In this document: positions 12,872-23,331 of the stretch, piece by piece
How the letters are laid out: each line of letters begins with the position of its first letter
Position numbering within the stretch: position 1 is the first letter of the stretch
Source of the DNA: Carallia brachiata
Lineage: Eukaryota > Streptophyta > Magnoliopsida > Malpighiales > Rhizophoraceae
Assembly (NCBI GenBank): GCA_021464245.1
Contig: JADCRB010000068.1
Span: forward strand, 58,573-122,572
Direction: 5' to 3'
DNA: 64,000 bases
Program-made: the position numbers and the translations under genes
Notes under the pieces: model-generated
Databases searched by the model: none
Told to the model about the DNA's origin: nothing
Seen by the model: only the letters and a program-made list of their open reading frames with translations

Positions 12872-13484
12872 TTAGTGGTAAAACGAACTTTGACATTGTA
12901 ATGCATCTTGCTAATAGAAAAATGAATCTTAATCTGTAACAAATTTGAATTAACACCAACAGAGATTGCACAAGTTAGAAAAAAGATTTCATATTCAAAA
13001 CTGGCGATTACAAACTTAGGCTTGGCTAAGAGAAATTTCTCCAAAAAAAAACAAAAGAAAGCGTAATAAATTACACTGAAAGCGAAATCTATAAAGATTT
13101 TGCAACTTATTTTAGGCTTACCTTCTTAAATTAGAGTGAACAGTCCTAGTTCAACAGTGTACAACCTGAATAAAACAAAGTAGCACAAGAATTTAAAACC
13201 TCATTGATTAATTGCCAAAATCCAGATTCGCACCCCAAGACATTATTTTGGAAGCAATTTCTGTTAAATTTGCGTTTATGAAGGCAAAATCGTAATAAAA
13301 AAAAAAAAGCTCTGGCCTTCTATTCTTGTTGATATCCTTTACAGTAAATATTAGCTACACTTGCCATACTCGACTGCATGACTAGACAAGGTTTATAATG
13401 CACTATATATCTGGCATTTGATACATACTAAATAAAAATAAGAACCAAAAACTCGATATACTCCCTATTATAGATTATTACAAG

Positions 13485-14608
13485 ATGGTGAGGGCGGCCC
13501 ATTCAAAACAGTCAATCCCTTGAAAAAGGGAAAATGGATTGCTGAAGAAGATCAAAGATGAGAAGATTTATACAGACCTATGGTATTTGGAATTGGAACA
13601 AATTGCCAAAAGCCGCTGGTAAGATTTAAGTTGAAACTTTTGTCTTGTAATAGTAATAAAATCACATAAACAGAAATTAAGGGACTTGGGACTAGCAAGG
13701 AAGCATAGGAATTTTGTGTTTTTTTTTTTTATTCTTCTTTTTTTTATTCTTTTTTTAGTTTTGATTTTCTTTTGTAGGTTTGTTAAGGACAGGAAAAAGT
13801 TGCAGGCTTCGTTGGGTGAATTACTTGAGGCCAGATATAAAACGTGGAAATTTCAGTGAGGAAGAAGTGGAAACAATACTGAAGATGCAAGAAGATCTTG
13901 GAAATAGGTATGTAGATGCATACTCTCAATGCCATAAATTTATTTATGATGTTCCTTGTCATGTTCATGGTTGGCTTTTTATTACATGTTGATTACAAAT
14001 CTGTGCTTATAAAAGTTTGATCGATACTAAATTTTCATGATTTAGTTTTTCTTATGATAAGAAATTCCGTAGATCTCAAAGAAATGTTAGTACGTCGCGT
14101 GTACCGTTAAAAGTTTGACGTATGTTGCATTTTCATGATGGACCCCACTATAGGGATGGGCCCTGTAGACGGGATCTAGACGAGAAAAAGAAAAGCAGAG
14201 AGACAGCGAGACAGCGAGAGAGGAAGAAGTGACGTGACTTGGTCTCGTATGTGTCTCGAGGATTTTTTTTCTTTTTTTTTTTAAGAAAAAGCGATGTGCC
14301 AATTATGGTTGGAAAAATCGGACCGAACCAGTCGGTCTGATTGGTTGAATCGGTGACCGTCCGGTGATTCGGTCCAGTTTAAGGCAAAATTAAAAGAAAT
14401 TTGAACCGGTCAAACCGGTTCAAGCAAAATATAAAAATTTAAAAATTTTAATTTAATCTCAAATTTTATTTAAATTATAATTTAAACTTTAAGTTTATTA
14501 AAATTTTAATTTAGTCCTTAATTTGATCAACATTTTTAATTTAATCCTTAAAATTAAAAAAATTAATATTTAATCACTATATATATATTATTTATTTAAA
14601 TTACTTTT

Positions 14609-14646
<38 letters not shown>

Positions 14647-17375
14647 AAATACCGGTTCGACTGATTCAATTTTGACCCACTAATATTTCTGATTCGATAT
14701 TCGGTCAAGTTCTGACAACCTTACTGTCAATAAATAAAATAATATGCAACCAATCTATTGGTGTGCATACATGCAACAATAATTTGCCAACAACACATTT
14801 TGATGTGTTAAAAAAATCCGCACATTTTGATTGACTGTATGTTTTTTTTTTTTTTTTTAGGAAGATTGACGGTGTATTTATTTTAGTAATCCTTATGCAT
14901 ATTTTAATTGGTATATGCATATTGTATTTTAAAAAATAAAACAAACAAGAAAGAACGAGGGACCTATATGGGCCCCTTACCGACCATGCCAGTGTGTGAC
15001 TGACCGGTCCATTTGACTCCGGCCAATTAACTTTTTCCTTTTATGATGTATTTATTAAAAAAGAAAAAAAAATTATATTTTTAAAAGAAAAAGTGTTCGA
15101 AATACTACCCGAATATAATTGATCAGATTTAATGTGCAACCGATTGAATTATAAGTGTAACTAAGTATAAGAAAAAAAAATTTTCATCTACTTATTTACA
15201 CTTACAATTTAATCGGTTGCACGTTGAATCCGATCAATTGCATTCGGTCAGTATTTCGATCATCTTTTCTATGAAATGTAATAGTGCTCCTACTACAATA
15301 ACTCAACCTTGTATCCGTAGAAGTTTAATGTATGCTATATTTTCATGATTTAATTTTTTCTTGAGACGAAGAAATCCGTACATCTCTGAAATTAAAAGGT
15401 TAGTGAGGACCAGTATGATTCAATCACCGAATTTATACAATAAGCCTAATCACCAAATCCCAAATTTGTCCATGTATCTCTGTGGCAAGATTGATGTGTG
15501 CCAACATTTTGCGGTTTTTATTCCATGGTTTCGTGTTAAACATTTAATGTATGCTACATTTTCGTGATTTAGTTGTTTCTTATGATAAGGAATTCAATAG
15601 ATTTTGGAAAAAGGTTAGTAGTCGAAAAGCTTAGTATGGCAACATAGAGTCGTAGTTCCCACTTAACGTTTATTTATGGTTCTACCATGGAATTCATTAC
15701 AATAAACTTAACACACAATCCCAAATTTCTTTATGTATCTCCATAGCAAGTCTAATTTATGCCAAGTTTGCCTAGTTTTCATTTGGAGGGTTTGCTGTTT
15801 AATAGATAACCAAAAGCACTGAACCCCACTCCCAGTCTCATACAATCTTTCTTTTTTATTAGCAAATCCAAAGATGCTAGCGTGCCTCTACCTCTTCATG
15901 AAAATCAACAAAAATTATGGAAGATTTAATGAGTTGTAATGGCATAGCAAAGAGGAAGAATTACTTGTGCGTCGCCAAGTCAATTTCAGTTTATCTTTTT
16001 TTGTTTTTTTTTTTCTTTTTTTGGTTATAGATGGTCGGCAATTGCCGCAAAACTGCCAGGAAGAACAGACAATGAGATCAAAAATTTTTGGAATTCCCAG
16101 TTGAGGAAACGATTGAATAAGCGCCAGAAGACCGAAGGGGTGCAAGCAACAGAAGTGAAAAAAGAAGAGAATGTATCAGAAGGGAATGTCTCATCTACCA
16201 GTGATCCAAAATCAACATGTTTGGAGGGCCTGAAGGAGACTCCAAAGTCACCAGAAGCGTACACTCCAGAGATCAATTTCTCATCTGACTCGAATTCTGT
16301 TCATGAGATCGATGAAACTCATACCATGGAGGAAAACATTGCTTCCGAAAAATTTCCTGGGAAGCTAGAAGGCCTTCCTAAGGAGTCTCCAAAATCACCA
16401 GAAGTGTACACTCCTGTGATCAATGTCTCATCTGACTCGAGTTCCGTCCCCAAGCTTGACAGAACTCTTACCATGGAAGAGAACAATGCTTCCAAAAAAT
16501 TTGCTGCAGAGCCGGAAGGTCCTCCTAAGGAGACTGCAAAGTCACCAGATGTGTACACTCTTAATTTCTCATCTGACTCAAATTCCGTGTCCGAGCTTGA
16601 TGAAGTGCATACCATGGAGAAGGACAATGATTCCAAGGAATTACCTGCAGAGCTGGAAGGCCCTCCTAAGGAGACCCCAAAGTCACCGGATGAGTACACT
16701 CCTGCGATCAATTTCTCATCTGACTCCAATTCCGTCTCTGAGCTTGATGAAGCTCATGACATGGAGGAGGACAATGCTTCCGACGAATTTCCTGGAGAGC
16801 TCAAAGGTTTTCCTAAGGAGATCGGAATGTCGCCAGCAGTGTGTACTCTGGTGATCAATGTCTCATCTGAATCAAATTGCGTACCCAAGCTTGAAGAACA
16901 TCCGACCGTGAAGGAGAACATTTGTTCCCAGGAATTTCCTGGAGAGCCGAAAGGTCTTCCTAATGAGACTCCAAAGTCTCCGGAAGTGTACGCTCCAGTC
17001 ATCAATTTCTCAAATGACTCAAATTCATTTCCCAAGCTTGATGAATCTCGTATCAAAGAGGAAAACAATGGTTTCGAGGAATTTGCTGGTGAGCTAAAAG
17101 GTCTTCCTGAGGAGCCACCTGCAATGAAATCAATGCAAAGTTTGCGTGAAGGGAAAATATCAGGAAATGACTCTGGCTTTGTTTCCTTATCAAGCTCTGA
17201 ATCTCTCAATGAAATCAATGAAAACCAAACCACAGAGATGAATAGCGACTCACCTGGATTTTATGAAGAACTGCAAAACATCTGGGAACTGCCATATTTA
17301 GCAGATAATTACCAAGGAAGGTTCAAAGATCAGTTTTTGTATGAAGACGATTTATGGGCGAATCCATTCATGTAA
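13485..17375 (+). CDS. R2R3-MYB gene, three exons, exon 1 frameshifted
   Basis: The exons fit 13485-13618, 13778-13907 and 16031-17375, with GT-AG introns in the phases usual for R2R3-MYBs. Exon 1 begins [10 protein letters not shown], but two single-base losses (near 13516-13521 and 13556-13557) break it. The natural frame resumes at ATG 13558 ([21 protein letters not shown]), from which 512 codons run to the stop. Exon 2 gives [20 protein letters not shown] and the start of R3. Exon 3 gives [22 protein letters not shown], a basic stretch, six acidic repeats, and the end [10 protein letters not shown]2R3-MYBs bind DNA and regulate transcription in the nucleus. A product starting at 13558 would lack the first tryptophan and helix of R2. 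It is either a pseudogene, a truncated MYB, or affected by sequencing error. The target pathway is unknown. Confidence 0.75.
14307..14720. mobile_element. Degenerate MITE in MYB intron 2
   Basis: The left end GGTTGGAAAAATCGGACCG pairs imperfectly with the right end read inverted, GGTTGTCAGAACTTGACCG. The interior has ACCGGTTCAA-type motifs at both ends and a (TA)n tract at 14612-14642. A target duplication is not clear. Confidence 0.5.
15098..15258. repeat. 161-bp foldback with ~63-base arms
   Basis: The left arm begins CGAAATACTACCCGAAT and runs to TTATAAGTGTAA. The right arm is its near-perfect inverse (TTACACTTACAATTTAATCG to CGGTCAGTATTTCG), separated by a loop of about 35 bases. Transcribed as part of the MYB intron it would form a long hairpin. 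It could be a small MITE or a young hairpin locus. Confidence 0.75.
15318..15780 (+). repeat. Intronic ~220-bp tandem repeat
   Basis: Two diverged units share ATGTATGCTAYATTTTC, the following TGATTTAGTT / RAGGAATTC block, and later CACAATCCCAAATTT...TGTATCTC. They start near 15,318 and 15,540. A third partial copy of the first half lies at about 14,020-14,130 in the same intron. Confidence 0.6.
16221..17093 (+). repeat. Coding minisatellite: six ~147-bp units in MYB exon 3
   Basis: Unit starts at 16221, 16365, 16512, 16653, 16800 and 16947, with a partial seventh from 17094. All lengths are multiples of three (144, 147, 141, 147, 147 and 147). Each unit encodes roughly L-E-G-x-P-K-E-x-P-K-S-P-E-x-Y-T-P, then [10 protein letters not shown], then LDExxTMEENxAS. 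The units are acidic and rich in Ser and Pro. The six units keep the reading frame although they differ by many substitutions. Confidence 0.9.
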
Positions 17376-17843
17376 TGCTGCAATCAAGAATGTAGCATCT
17401 TTAGGATTTATGGCTCCAATGGCTTATTTGACATTTTCAGGTAGAGATAAGATTCTTGTTTTGTAGGCAATGAATTTGGGCAATAGTTTCCTTTTGTTAG
17501 CATTAATGATATTAACCTCATTTGGGCACTTGACATTTCCTATTCAATCAATAATAGCGTTCAATATCCTAAACAAGAATAAAAAGACAAAAGCCACTTC
17601 CATAACTTCAACTGCTTAAAAGAAAGCTATAGGCAAGAAAAAACAAGTGATAAAGCCAAAAAAAAAAACAAAGGACAGTGATAGAGCAAAAGATGCAATT
17701 ATTTTGTTGGGTGTAATGTCAATGGAAAATCAGGTCACCTTTAACAGTCAATTATACTACGGCCAAAATGTGAGATCAGTTATTTCCCTTCCATTGAAAT
17801 GATCAGAAAACTTGTAGATGAACCATATATATATATATATATA

Positions 17844-17962
17844 ATTGCTGCAAAATCGCCTGGAAGAACAGACAATGAGATAAAAAATTTTTGGAATTCC
17901 AACTTGAAGAAACGGTTGAATAAGCGCCAGAGGATCAAAGGGGTACATGCGATGGAACTACA
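17844..17962 (+). pseudogene. Duplicated MYB R3 exon fragment
   Basis: Encodes [19 protein letters not shown] followed by a basic region matching the start of exon 3 of the neighbouring MYB gene, then diverges after about 39 codons. It begins directly against a (TA)n tract (17825-17843), has no upstream exons, and ends in a stop soon after. It is a partial duplicate left after a break at the microsatellite. Confidence 0.8.
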
Positions 17963-18295
17963 CATTTAAATAAGTAAGAAGTATGCAATCTATTTAATAA
18001 TATTTAAATAATTTTTTTAAATTTTATATATTTTTTATAATTAAATGACGAAAATAATTGTGTATGTATTGTGTTGGACCGTTGTCATAAAGCTCTTTTT
18101 TATTAGATTTTTTATGTCTCCCTTTTTATTTTATTTTATTTTGATTTGACTATTTTGTTTAAAAAGAAAGGGAGGGCGGCACCAGCACCACGATCCGACT
18201 ATTCCTTATTCCTAGCCGTCGGAACAGAGCTGCACCCGCTCTCCTTCTATCCCATCTTTAGCAAGGAAAATTTCTCTAAAAAAAAAAAAAACAAA

Positions 18296-18460
18296 ATGGA
18301 AGGTAAGCATGCAAAGGCTTATCTAAATGAGATGCTTAATTACTGCGATATTGATTTTTATAAGCCTCTCTCCTTGGATGAGTCAGATTTTGAAGCCATC
18401 TTTATAGATGATTGTGGGGACAAAGAAGAAGAAAAAAAATATTCAACCAAGTGGTTATAG
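18296..18460 (+). CDS. Small unknown ORF, 54 aa, acidic
   Basis: ATG at 18296 follows an A-rich leader. The product starts MEGKHAKAYLNEMLNYCDID, is acidic in its second half (DESDFEAIFIDDCGDKEEE), and ends at TAG 18458. No domain is recognised. A stretch reading NYCSID at about 21,943 is vaguely similar to its NYCDID. It may be a relic or chance; there is no intron or promoter evidence. Confidence 0.2.
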   Translation: MEGKHAKAYLNEMLNYCDIDFYKPLSLDESDFEAIFIDDCGDKEEEKKYSTKWL

Positions 18461-20812
18461 AATTCCTATGTAGCACGGACATGACAATTTCTTAAGGTGG
18501 GAAGTGTTCGACACGGTAAAAAGTATGCACTAAAAAAAAAATTAAAAAAAATTGGGACATGTGTGTCGTATAAATAAATTAGAAGTATCCGACACTGCTT
18601 AAACATGTTTAGATTTTTTTTTAATTTTTTTAAAATTAAGTTTAATTATTTTTTCCCCTAGTTCTTTACCATCGTAAACGAGCTACCTACTAAAGTTAAA
18701 GTATGCATTAGCTTGTACACACAAGAACATTAAAAAAAACAAAATAAAATTGAAAAAATTCAAGAAATTAAGAACGAAACTTGTGGCCATCTTTTCTTTT
18801 CCTCTTTGTTCCTCGCGTGTATATATATATATATATATAGTCGTATCTGTATTTTAATTTTTTAAGATTGGAATTCTCATCCACATTTATGCAAAGCATC
18901 CCCTATTTTAGCTGCTTGTATTTTTACTTATTATATTAGAATTGATGGGTTGATAATGAATTTGTTTTTTCTTCTCTCAGGTCTGCTAAGAATTCGGAAG
19001 AAGTTGTTAGCTGATTTCTCACTATTAGAGGGCATTTTTTATGTCGTTGTAATTAGTTGTTTTTGGTGAAGTCATATATTGTCCATGGATACCATCCTCT
19101 TGTTGCCTGGACGGCAATGTATCCAGGACCTTAAGAAAACGTCATGGGTTCTAGGCATGGCTCAAACACGTGCTGTCTATGGAGATTACATGTTCCACTT
19201 TCCTTTGGCCTTTATATCTTCGGTTGCTAGTCCCCTTCTCTTTAGAACTTTACTGTTAATAATAACTTGAGAAATAATCTACAATGTGTATGTGCAGAGC
19301 CTTGTTTTTGTTGGCCAAATATATTCAAACTCTTTGTTTAAATGTTTAGCCATGATATATAATTGCAAAGTCAAAAGGCGGAATTTTTTTTTTGATACCA
19401 TTAGAGGACTGCTAAGTCGTTATTACTATACGACTTGTCAGACAAAATATACATTTGATAGTTTAAAATATATGATTCTTAACAATGATGTACGACGTAC
19501 CAGACAAAATTATACGATATAATATCGAAATTATAATAATAACAACGAAAAAACAAGCAATTCACTCATTAGTTAGGAATTTACGGAGACTACTTAACTG
19601 ACAGCTAAAAAATATTTTCCTTTTTCTTTTTAAATTCTTCGTATAGCAAAGTGTGTGTGTGTATATATAGTTGTATTTGTTTTATATCCGTTTTTAAATA
19701 TTTTCAAGATAGACGTGACACCATATTTGTATCGTCATGTTCATTTCTATCCAACCTAGATTGGTCCTTTTGGTATCATGTATCGGCATTAATCATCACT
19801 GCAATAAACGAACCATTTGATTAAAGTGCTTCATAGCTGCCTAGCTGTTCCAAAAGAAAAAGCTGTTCCATTGCTGTTGCAAATAAGGGCTTTTGAAAAA
19901 AGCTGAAAATTTTGGTTAACCCGTAAAATCGCATTGAACTAAAATGACTTTTTGGTTAACTTAAATAATTTGAAAATTGGTTAATTGAATTGATCAAAAA
20001 CTGAAAATTTTGGTTTGGAAATGATTTTCAATACTAAAATATTATAGTTAACCGAACGAACTAATATATAATGGTTTTGGGTTTACTATGGATTTGAAAC
20101 ATTTTAGATTGGCACTATATAGATCTTGCTCTTGTTTAAGATGTGGCTATCATGGATTGATAATTAGCTAATTGAAAGAACATGTACATTGATCTTGCAT
20201 TTGTTTGAGATGGTGGCTATAAGTTGTTTATCTTATTTATACTTAGCTGCTTTTGTCTGTAAGGGAAAACATATGAGATATTATAATTTCGCATGATGTA
20301 AATTAAACTGGTTGATTATTACGTAATATTACAAGTTATGAGCTCCAAGTTTACCTCAATGACTGATAAAATCAAGAATCAATTTCTTAGATTAGGATGA
20401 AAACGGGAACTTTATGATGCCGATTTTTTCAGTTGGATAACTAAAATTGTACTGAATAATTTGATTAATCGAATTTTCAATTTGGAAATGGTTTTCCATT
20501 TTGTATAACCAAAATTTCGATTCAGTTTTCAATTATAGGAGTTTAATTCCGGTCAATGAACCATAAACACCCCTAGGTCCAAAAGTAAACAATCTAATTA
20601 AATAGCTACGTCAAAACTAAGATCCGGAAAAATACTTTCATTTTTTCTTGCTAAAAAAAAAATATCTAATTACAAAAAACTAATTAATTATAATGTATCA
20701 AGTGCGCATCTTTTTCTTTTTGTTGTAACTCTGTATCTTTTTCCTTGAGCAAGCTGTTCCAAAAGAAAAGGTTGTTCCAGGCCTAGTACGACAAAATAAT
20801 TGTGTCACAATT
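18461..20812. other. Intergenic, no gene seen
   Basis: AT-rich DNA with a (TA)n tract at about 18,820-18,838. A 27-base direct repeat (GCTGTTCCAAAAGAAAA core) occurs at about 19,848 and 20,753. Part of 19,815-19,845 (ATTAAAGTGCTTC, TAGCTGCC) recurs upstream of NLR copy 2 at about 33,547. ORFs at 19,079 and 19,286 have no recognisable content. Confidence 0.5.
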
Positions 20813-21338
20813 AGAGGTGTTAAAAAGTTAGGTTGGGTCGAATTTAGGTTGGCTCGTTTTTAGTTCGGGTTATTTTTGGTTGAATTACTTTTATATCACG
20901 TTACATTCGGTTCGGCTTCAGGTTGGGTCATTTCAGATTCGAGTTGAATTCATATCGAATTCGGGTCGAATACACATTGAACTATTATTTTTTTAAGTCA
21001 TTTTTTATTAAAATAAAATATTTTAATTAAATTTAAAACTCATTCTTATATGGACTAAACATTTAAACTTAATTTTTTTGTTATATATATATCTATATTT
21101 TATGAAAATAGTACTAATTAATACTTAAAAAAAATAAGTTAAATATAAAAAGTCAAAAAAAAATACATAATTTTTTCTTTTTCTTAATTCAACGGGTGAC
21201 CCGAATTCAATCTAAAATTGTCGGGTCATTTTTTGGTTGGGTCACTTTTAGATTTAAGTTAAAAAATTAGATTTTTGACCCAATTTTTTTGAATGGATTC
21301 AAGCGAATTATTATGTCAGGTCACTTTTTGACACCTCT
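20813..21338. mobile_element. MITE with AGAGGTG terminal repeats, 526 bp
   Basis: The left terminus AGAGGTGTTAAAAAGT and the right terminus ACTTTTTGACACCTCT are inverted repeats with one mismatch. Sub-terminal GGGTCG/CGGGT motifs also mirror each other. Flanks TCACAATT and TCATAATT (one mismatch) are a possible 8-bp target duplication, which would suggest a hAT relationship, but two extra bases on the right make this uncertain. Confidence 0.75.
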
Positions 21339-23250
21339 AATCATAATTAATTACTGAGAAAAATGAAAAAGAAAGGAAGAGAAGTAAGGAATGCTCTCAC
21401 ACCGGCAGTTTCTTTTTGATTGTTGGTCGTTACACATTTGTCACTCAAAGTACATTCTTTTTTTTTTTTTGAATGAACACTCAAAGTATATTCTTAGTTA
21501 GAACTTTCTCGAACTCGTCAAATATTGCCTAATCATATTAACATGCGCCTTCAAAGAATTAAGCATTCTTCATAGCACCTACAGTTTTTGCAGAGAGCTT
21601 GCATACTTATAATGATGTAGATCTAATATTAATGCTTTTCTTTTTTTTTTAACAAAATTAAAATTTAGATTTATATATATATTATTCTATAATTTAAAAT
21701 GTAAACATTATATAAAATGTGTTAAAAATAAAAAAATTTTCTTTAAAATTTTATTTTTTAAAAAGTAACTAAAAATATTAATTTATTCTTTGTGTGTAGG
21801 TTTGATGCACCACTCTCGCCACACTTAACTTTTTCCTTTTTCATAAGCTAATTGGTTCGCAATTTTTTTATGTTTAGAAAAGTAATTATGCAATTTTAAA
21901 TACGTTAATTAAACCCACCAAGGTGTATTTTAAGTTGATGCCAAATTACTGCTCTATTGATTTGAAAGAAAATCCATCGTATCCTTGCTACTTAATCTTA
22001 ATACCGAAAAACAATGTTGGTCTTATCTTTCATACGGATTTGGATTCACAAAATCGACCGAAGAAACACATGCATGAGGCTAGAAAATTTTTTCCCACAC
22101 TTTTGAATTTCTGCTCGTACCAAAAAGAAAGGTTCCCTTATTCCTTGTGTTATGTTTCTTCTTCTTCTTCTTGTTTTTTTTTTTTTTTTACTTTTTGGTT
22201 ATCTAAAAAACATTGCACCACTTCTCTCTCAGGTATAAATGAGGTGAAGAAAGGAATTTTTTTAGTTTTAGGTTAATGAAAAAAAAAAAAAAAAAGAAAA
22301 ATTGCATCACTTGACTTTTTTAAGTACGAATGAGGTGAAGAAAGGAATATGGTAACGGGGGGTTGCTTAACAAGTAAAACACACAAATGGGAGGGAAAAA
22401 TGTTTGTGGGTCCATTTTTAAGTGTTCATTGGTATACCAAGATTAATAAGATTAATAATTTTTGAACAACAATGCTAATATTTATATTTAGCACGCAATG
22501 GGCACATTGATAATTTTTATAAGAGTAATGTTAAATATTTTGAAAATCGTGTTATAAAACATCTTAAAATGTATAATTATGAAAAAAATCATTAACTTTT
22601 TTTAACACCATCAAATCAAAAAAGGAAAAAAATTAACTATTCTTTTTATAATTATATATTTTAAAATATTTTATAACATAATTTTCGAGATATTTAGTAT
22701 TACTCTTTTTATAATAATACTAGTAATATTTGTATTTAACACATAATCGGCCAAAACAAAAGGACAAACAAACATTTTTTCTTCCCAAGCACCAAAACAA
22801 GGGCTCATTTTATGTGTGTTGATTGGTGCATACAATAAGATTAATAATTTATATAATAAATTTGATAGTTTTTATCACAAAAAATAACAAAAATAAAAAA
22901 CTGTTTTTTTTTTTCTTTTTTAATTCCAAATGTTATAAATGTTATTGCGTGCATATGGGAATTGCCCATTTGCCAAAAATCAAATCTCTCTTACCATTTC
23001 CCTGGTGTTTGGTGCAGTAATATCTCATCAAAGAACTTCAAAAATCACTCTGCCACGCAGAAACAGGTAAACTCCATAATCTCTATCTCTCTCAGAAATG
23101 GTTTCATGAGGAGGCCTCTTTCTTGTTCGTTCGAACGAAGTTTTCATTTGGAGAAAAAAGGTCTCTTGACCATCTTGAACAATATAATTATCGGATCATG
23201 ACACCATTTTCTACGGTGGTGTCGTTGGAGCATGAGTCACTCACTGTTTT
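21339..23250. other. Intergenic, upstream of NLR copy 1
   Basis: No gene recognised. The last 290 bases (from about 22,960) resemble sequence upstream of NLR copy 3 (42,780-42,930), including a shared GCAGAAACAGGTAAACTCCA-like phrase that could be a 5' UTR splice donor or simply duplicated promoter DNA. Open frames at 21,923 and 22,823 cross homopolymer runs and are not credible. Confidence 0.5.
22212..22348. repeat. 89-bp imperfect tandem duplication
   Basis: ATTGCAYCACTT ... GAATGAGGTGAAGAAAGGAAT occurs at 22212 and again at 22301, separated by A-rich sequence. Confidence 0.6.
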
Positions 23251-23252
23251 CT

Positions 23253-23260
23253 TATAAAAG
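23253..23260 (+). promoter_or_regulatory. TATA box of NLR copy 1
   Basis: CTTATAAAAGG is present 79 bases upstream of the ATG. The identical CTTATAAAAGG occurs at 33,759 and 42,932 upstream of the two other copies, so it is conserved across the family and is a likely core promoter. Confidence 0.65.
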
Positions 23261-23331
23261 GTTTCTCATAATCTCTTTCGCGTCCTTGTCCTTCATTCCC
23301 ATATCCACATAATTTGAATTCCTTCACAATC

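Larger units (their letters stand above)
13908..16030 (+). other. MYB intron 2, 2.1 kb, with several insertions
   Basis: Intron 2 starts GTATGTAG after the codon split AG|A and ends TTATAG. It carries an inverted-repeat element (14307-14720), a 161-bp foldback (15098-15258), and at least three copies of an ATGTATGCTAYATTTTC...TGATTTA motif. The exon frames on both sides match, so splicing over the intron remains plausible. Confidence 0.7.

Noticed and set aside
16319..17233. Long minus-strand open frames opposite MYB exon 3
   Set aside because: They mirror the coding repeats and show no independent domain. They are shadows of the plus-strand gene.
18981..19025. Similarity of a stretch after an AG site (GGTCTGCTAAGAATTCGG) to MYB exon 2 start
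   Set aside because: Only about 30 bases are alike, and the diagnostic GKSCRLRW codons are missing. Too weak to call.
21923..22276. 117-codon open frame with NYCSID resembling the small ORF at 18,296
   Set aside because: The similarity covers only a few residues, and the frame passes through a CTT/T-run region. Likely chance.
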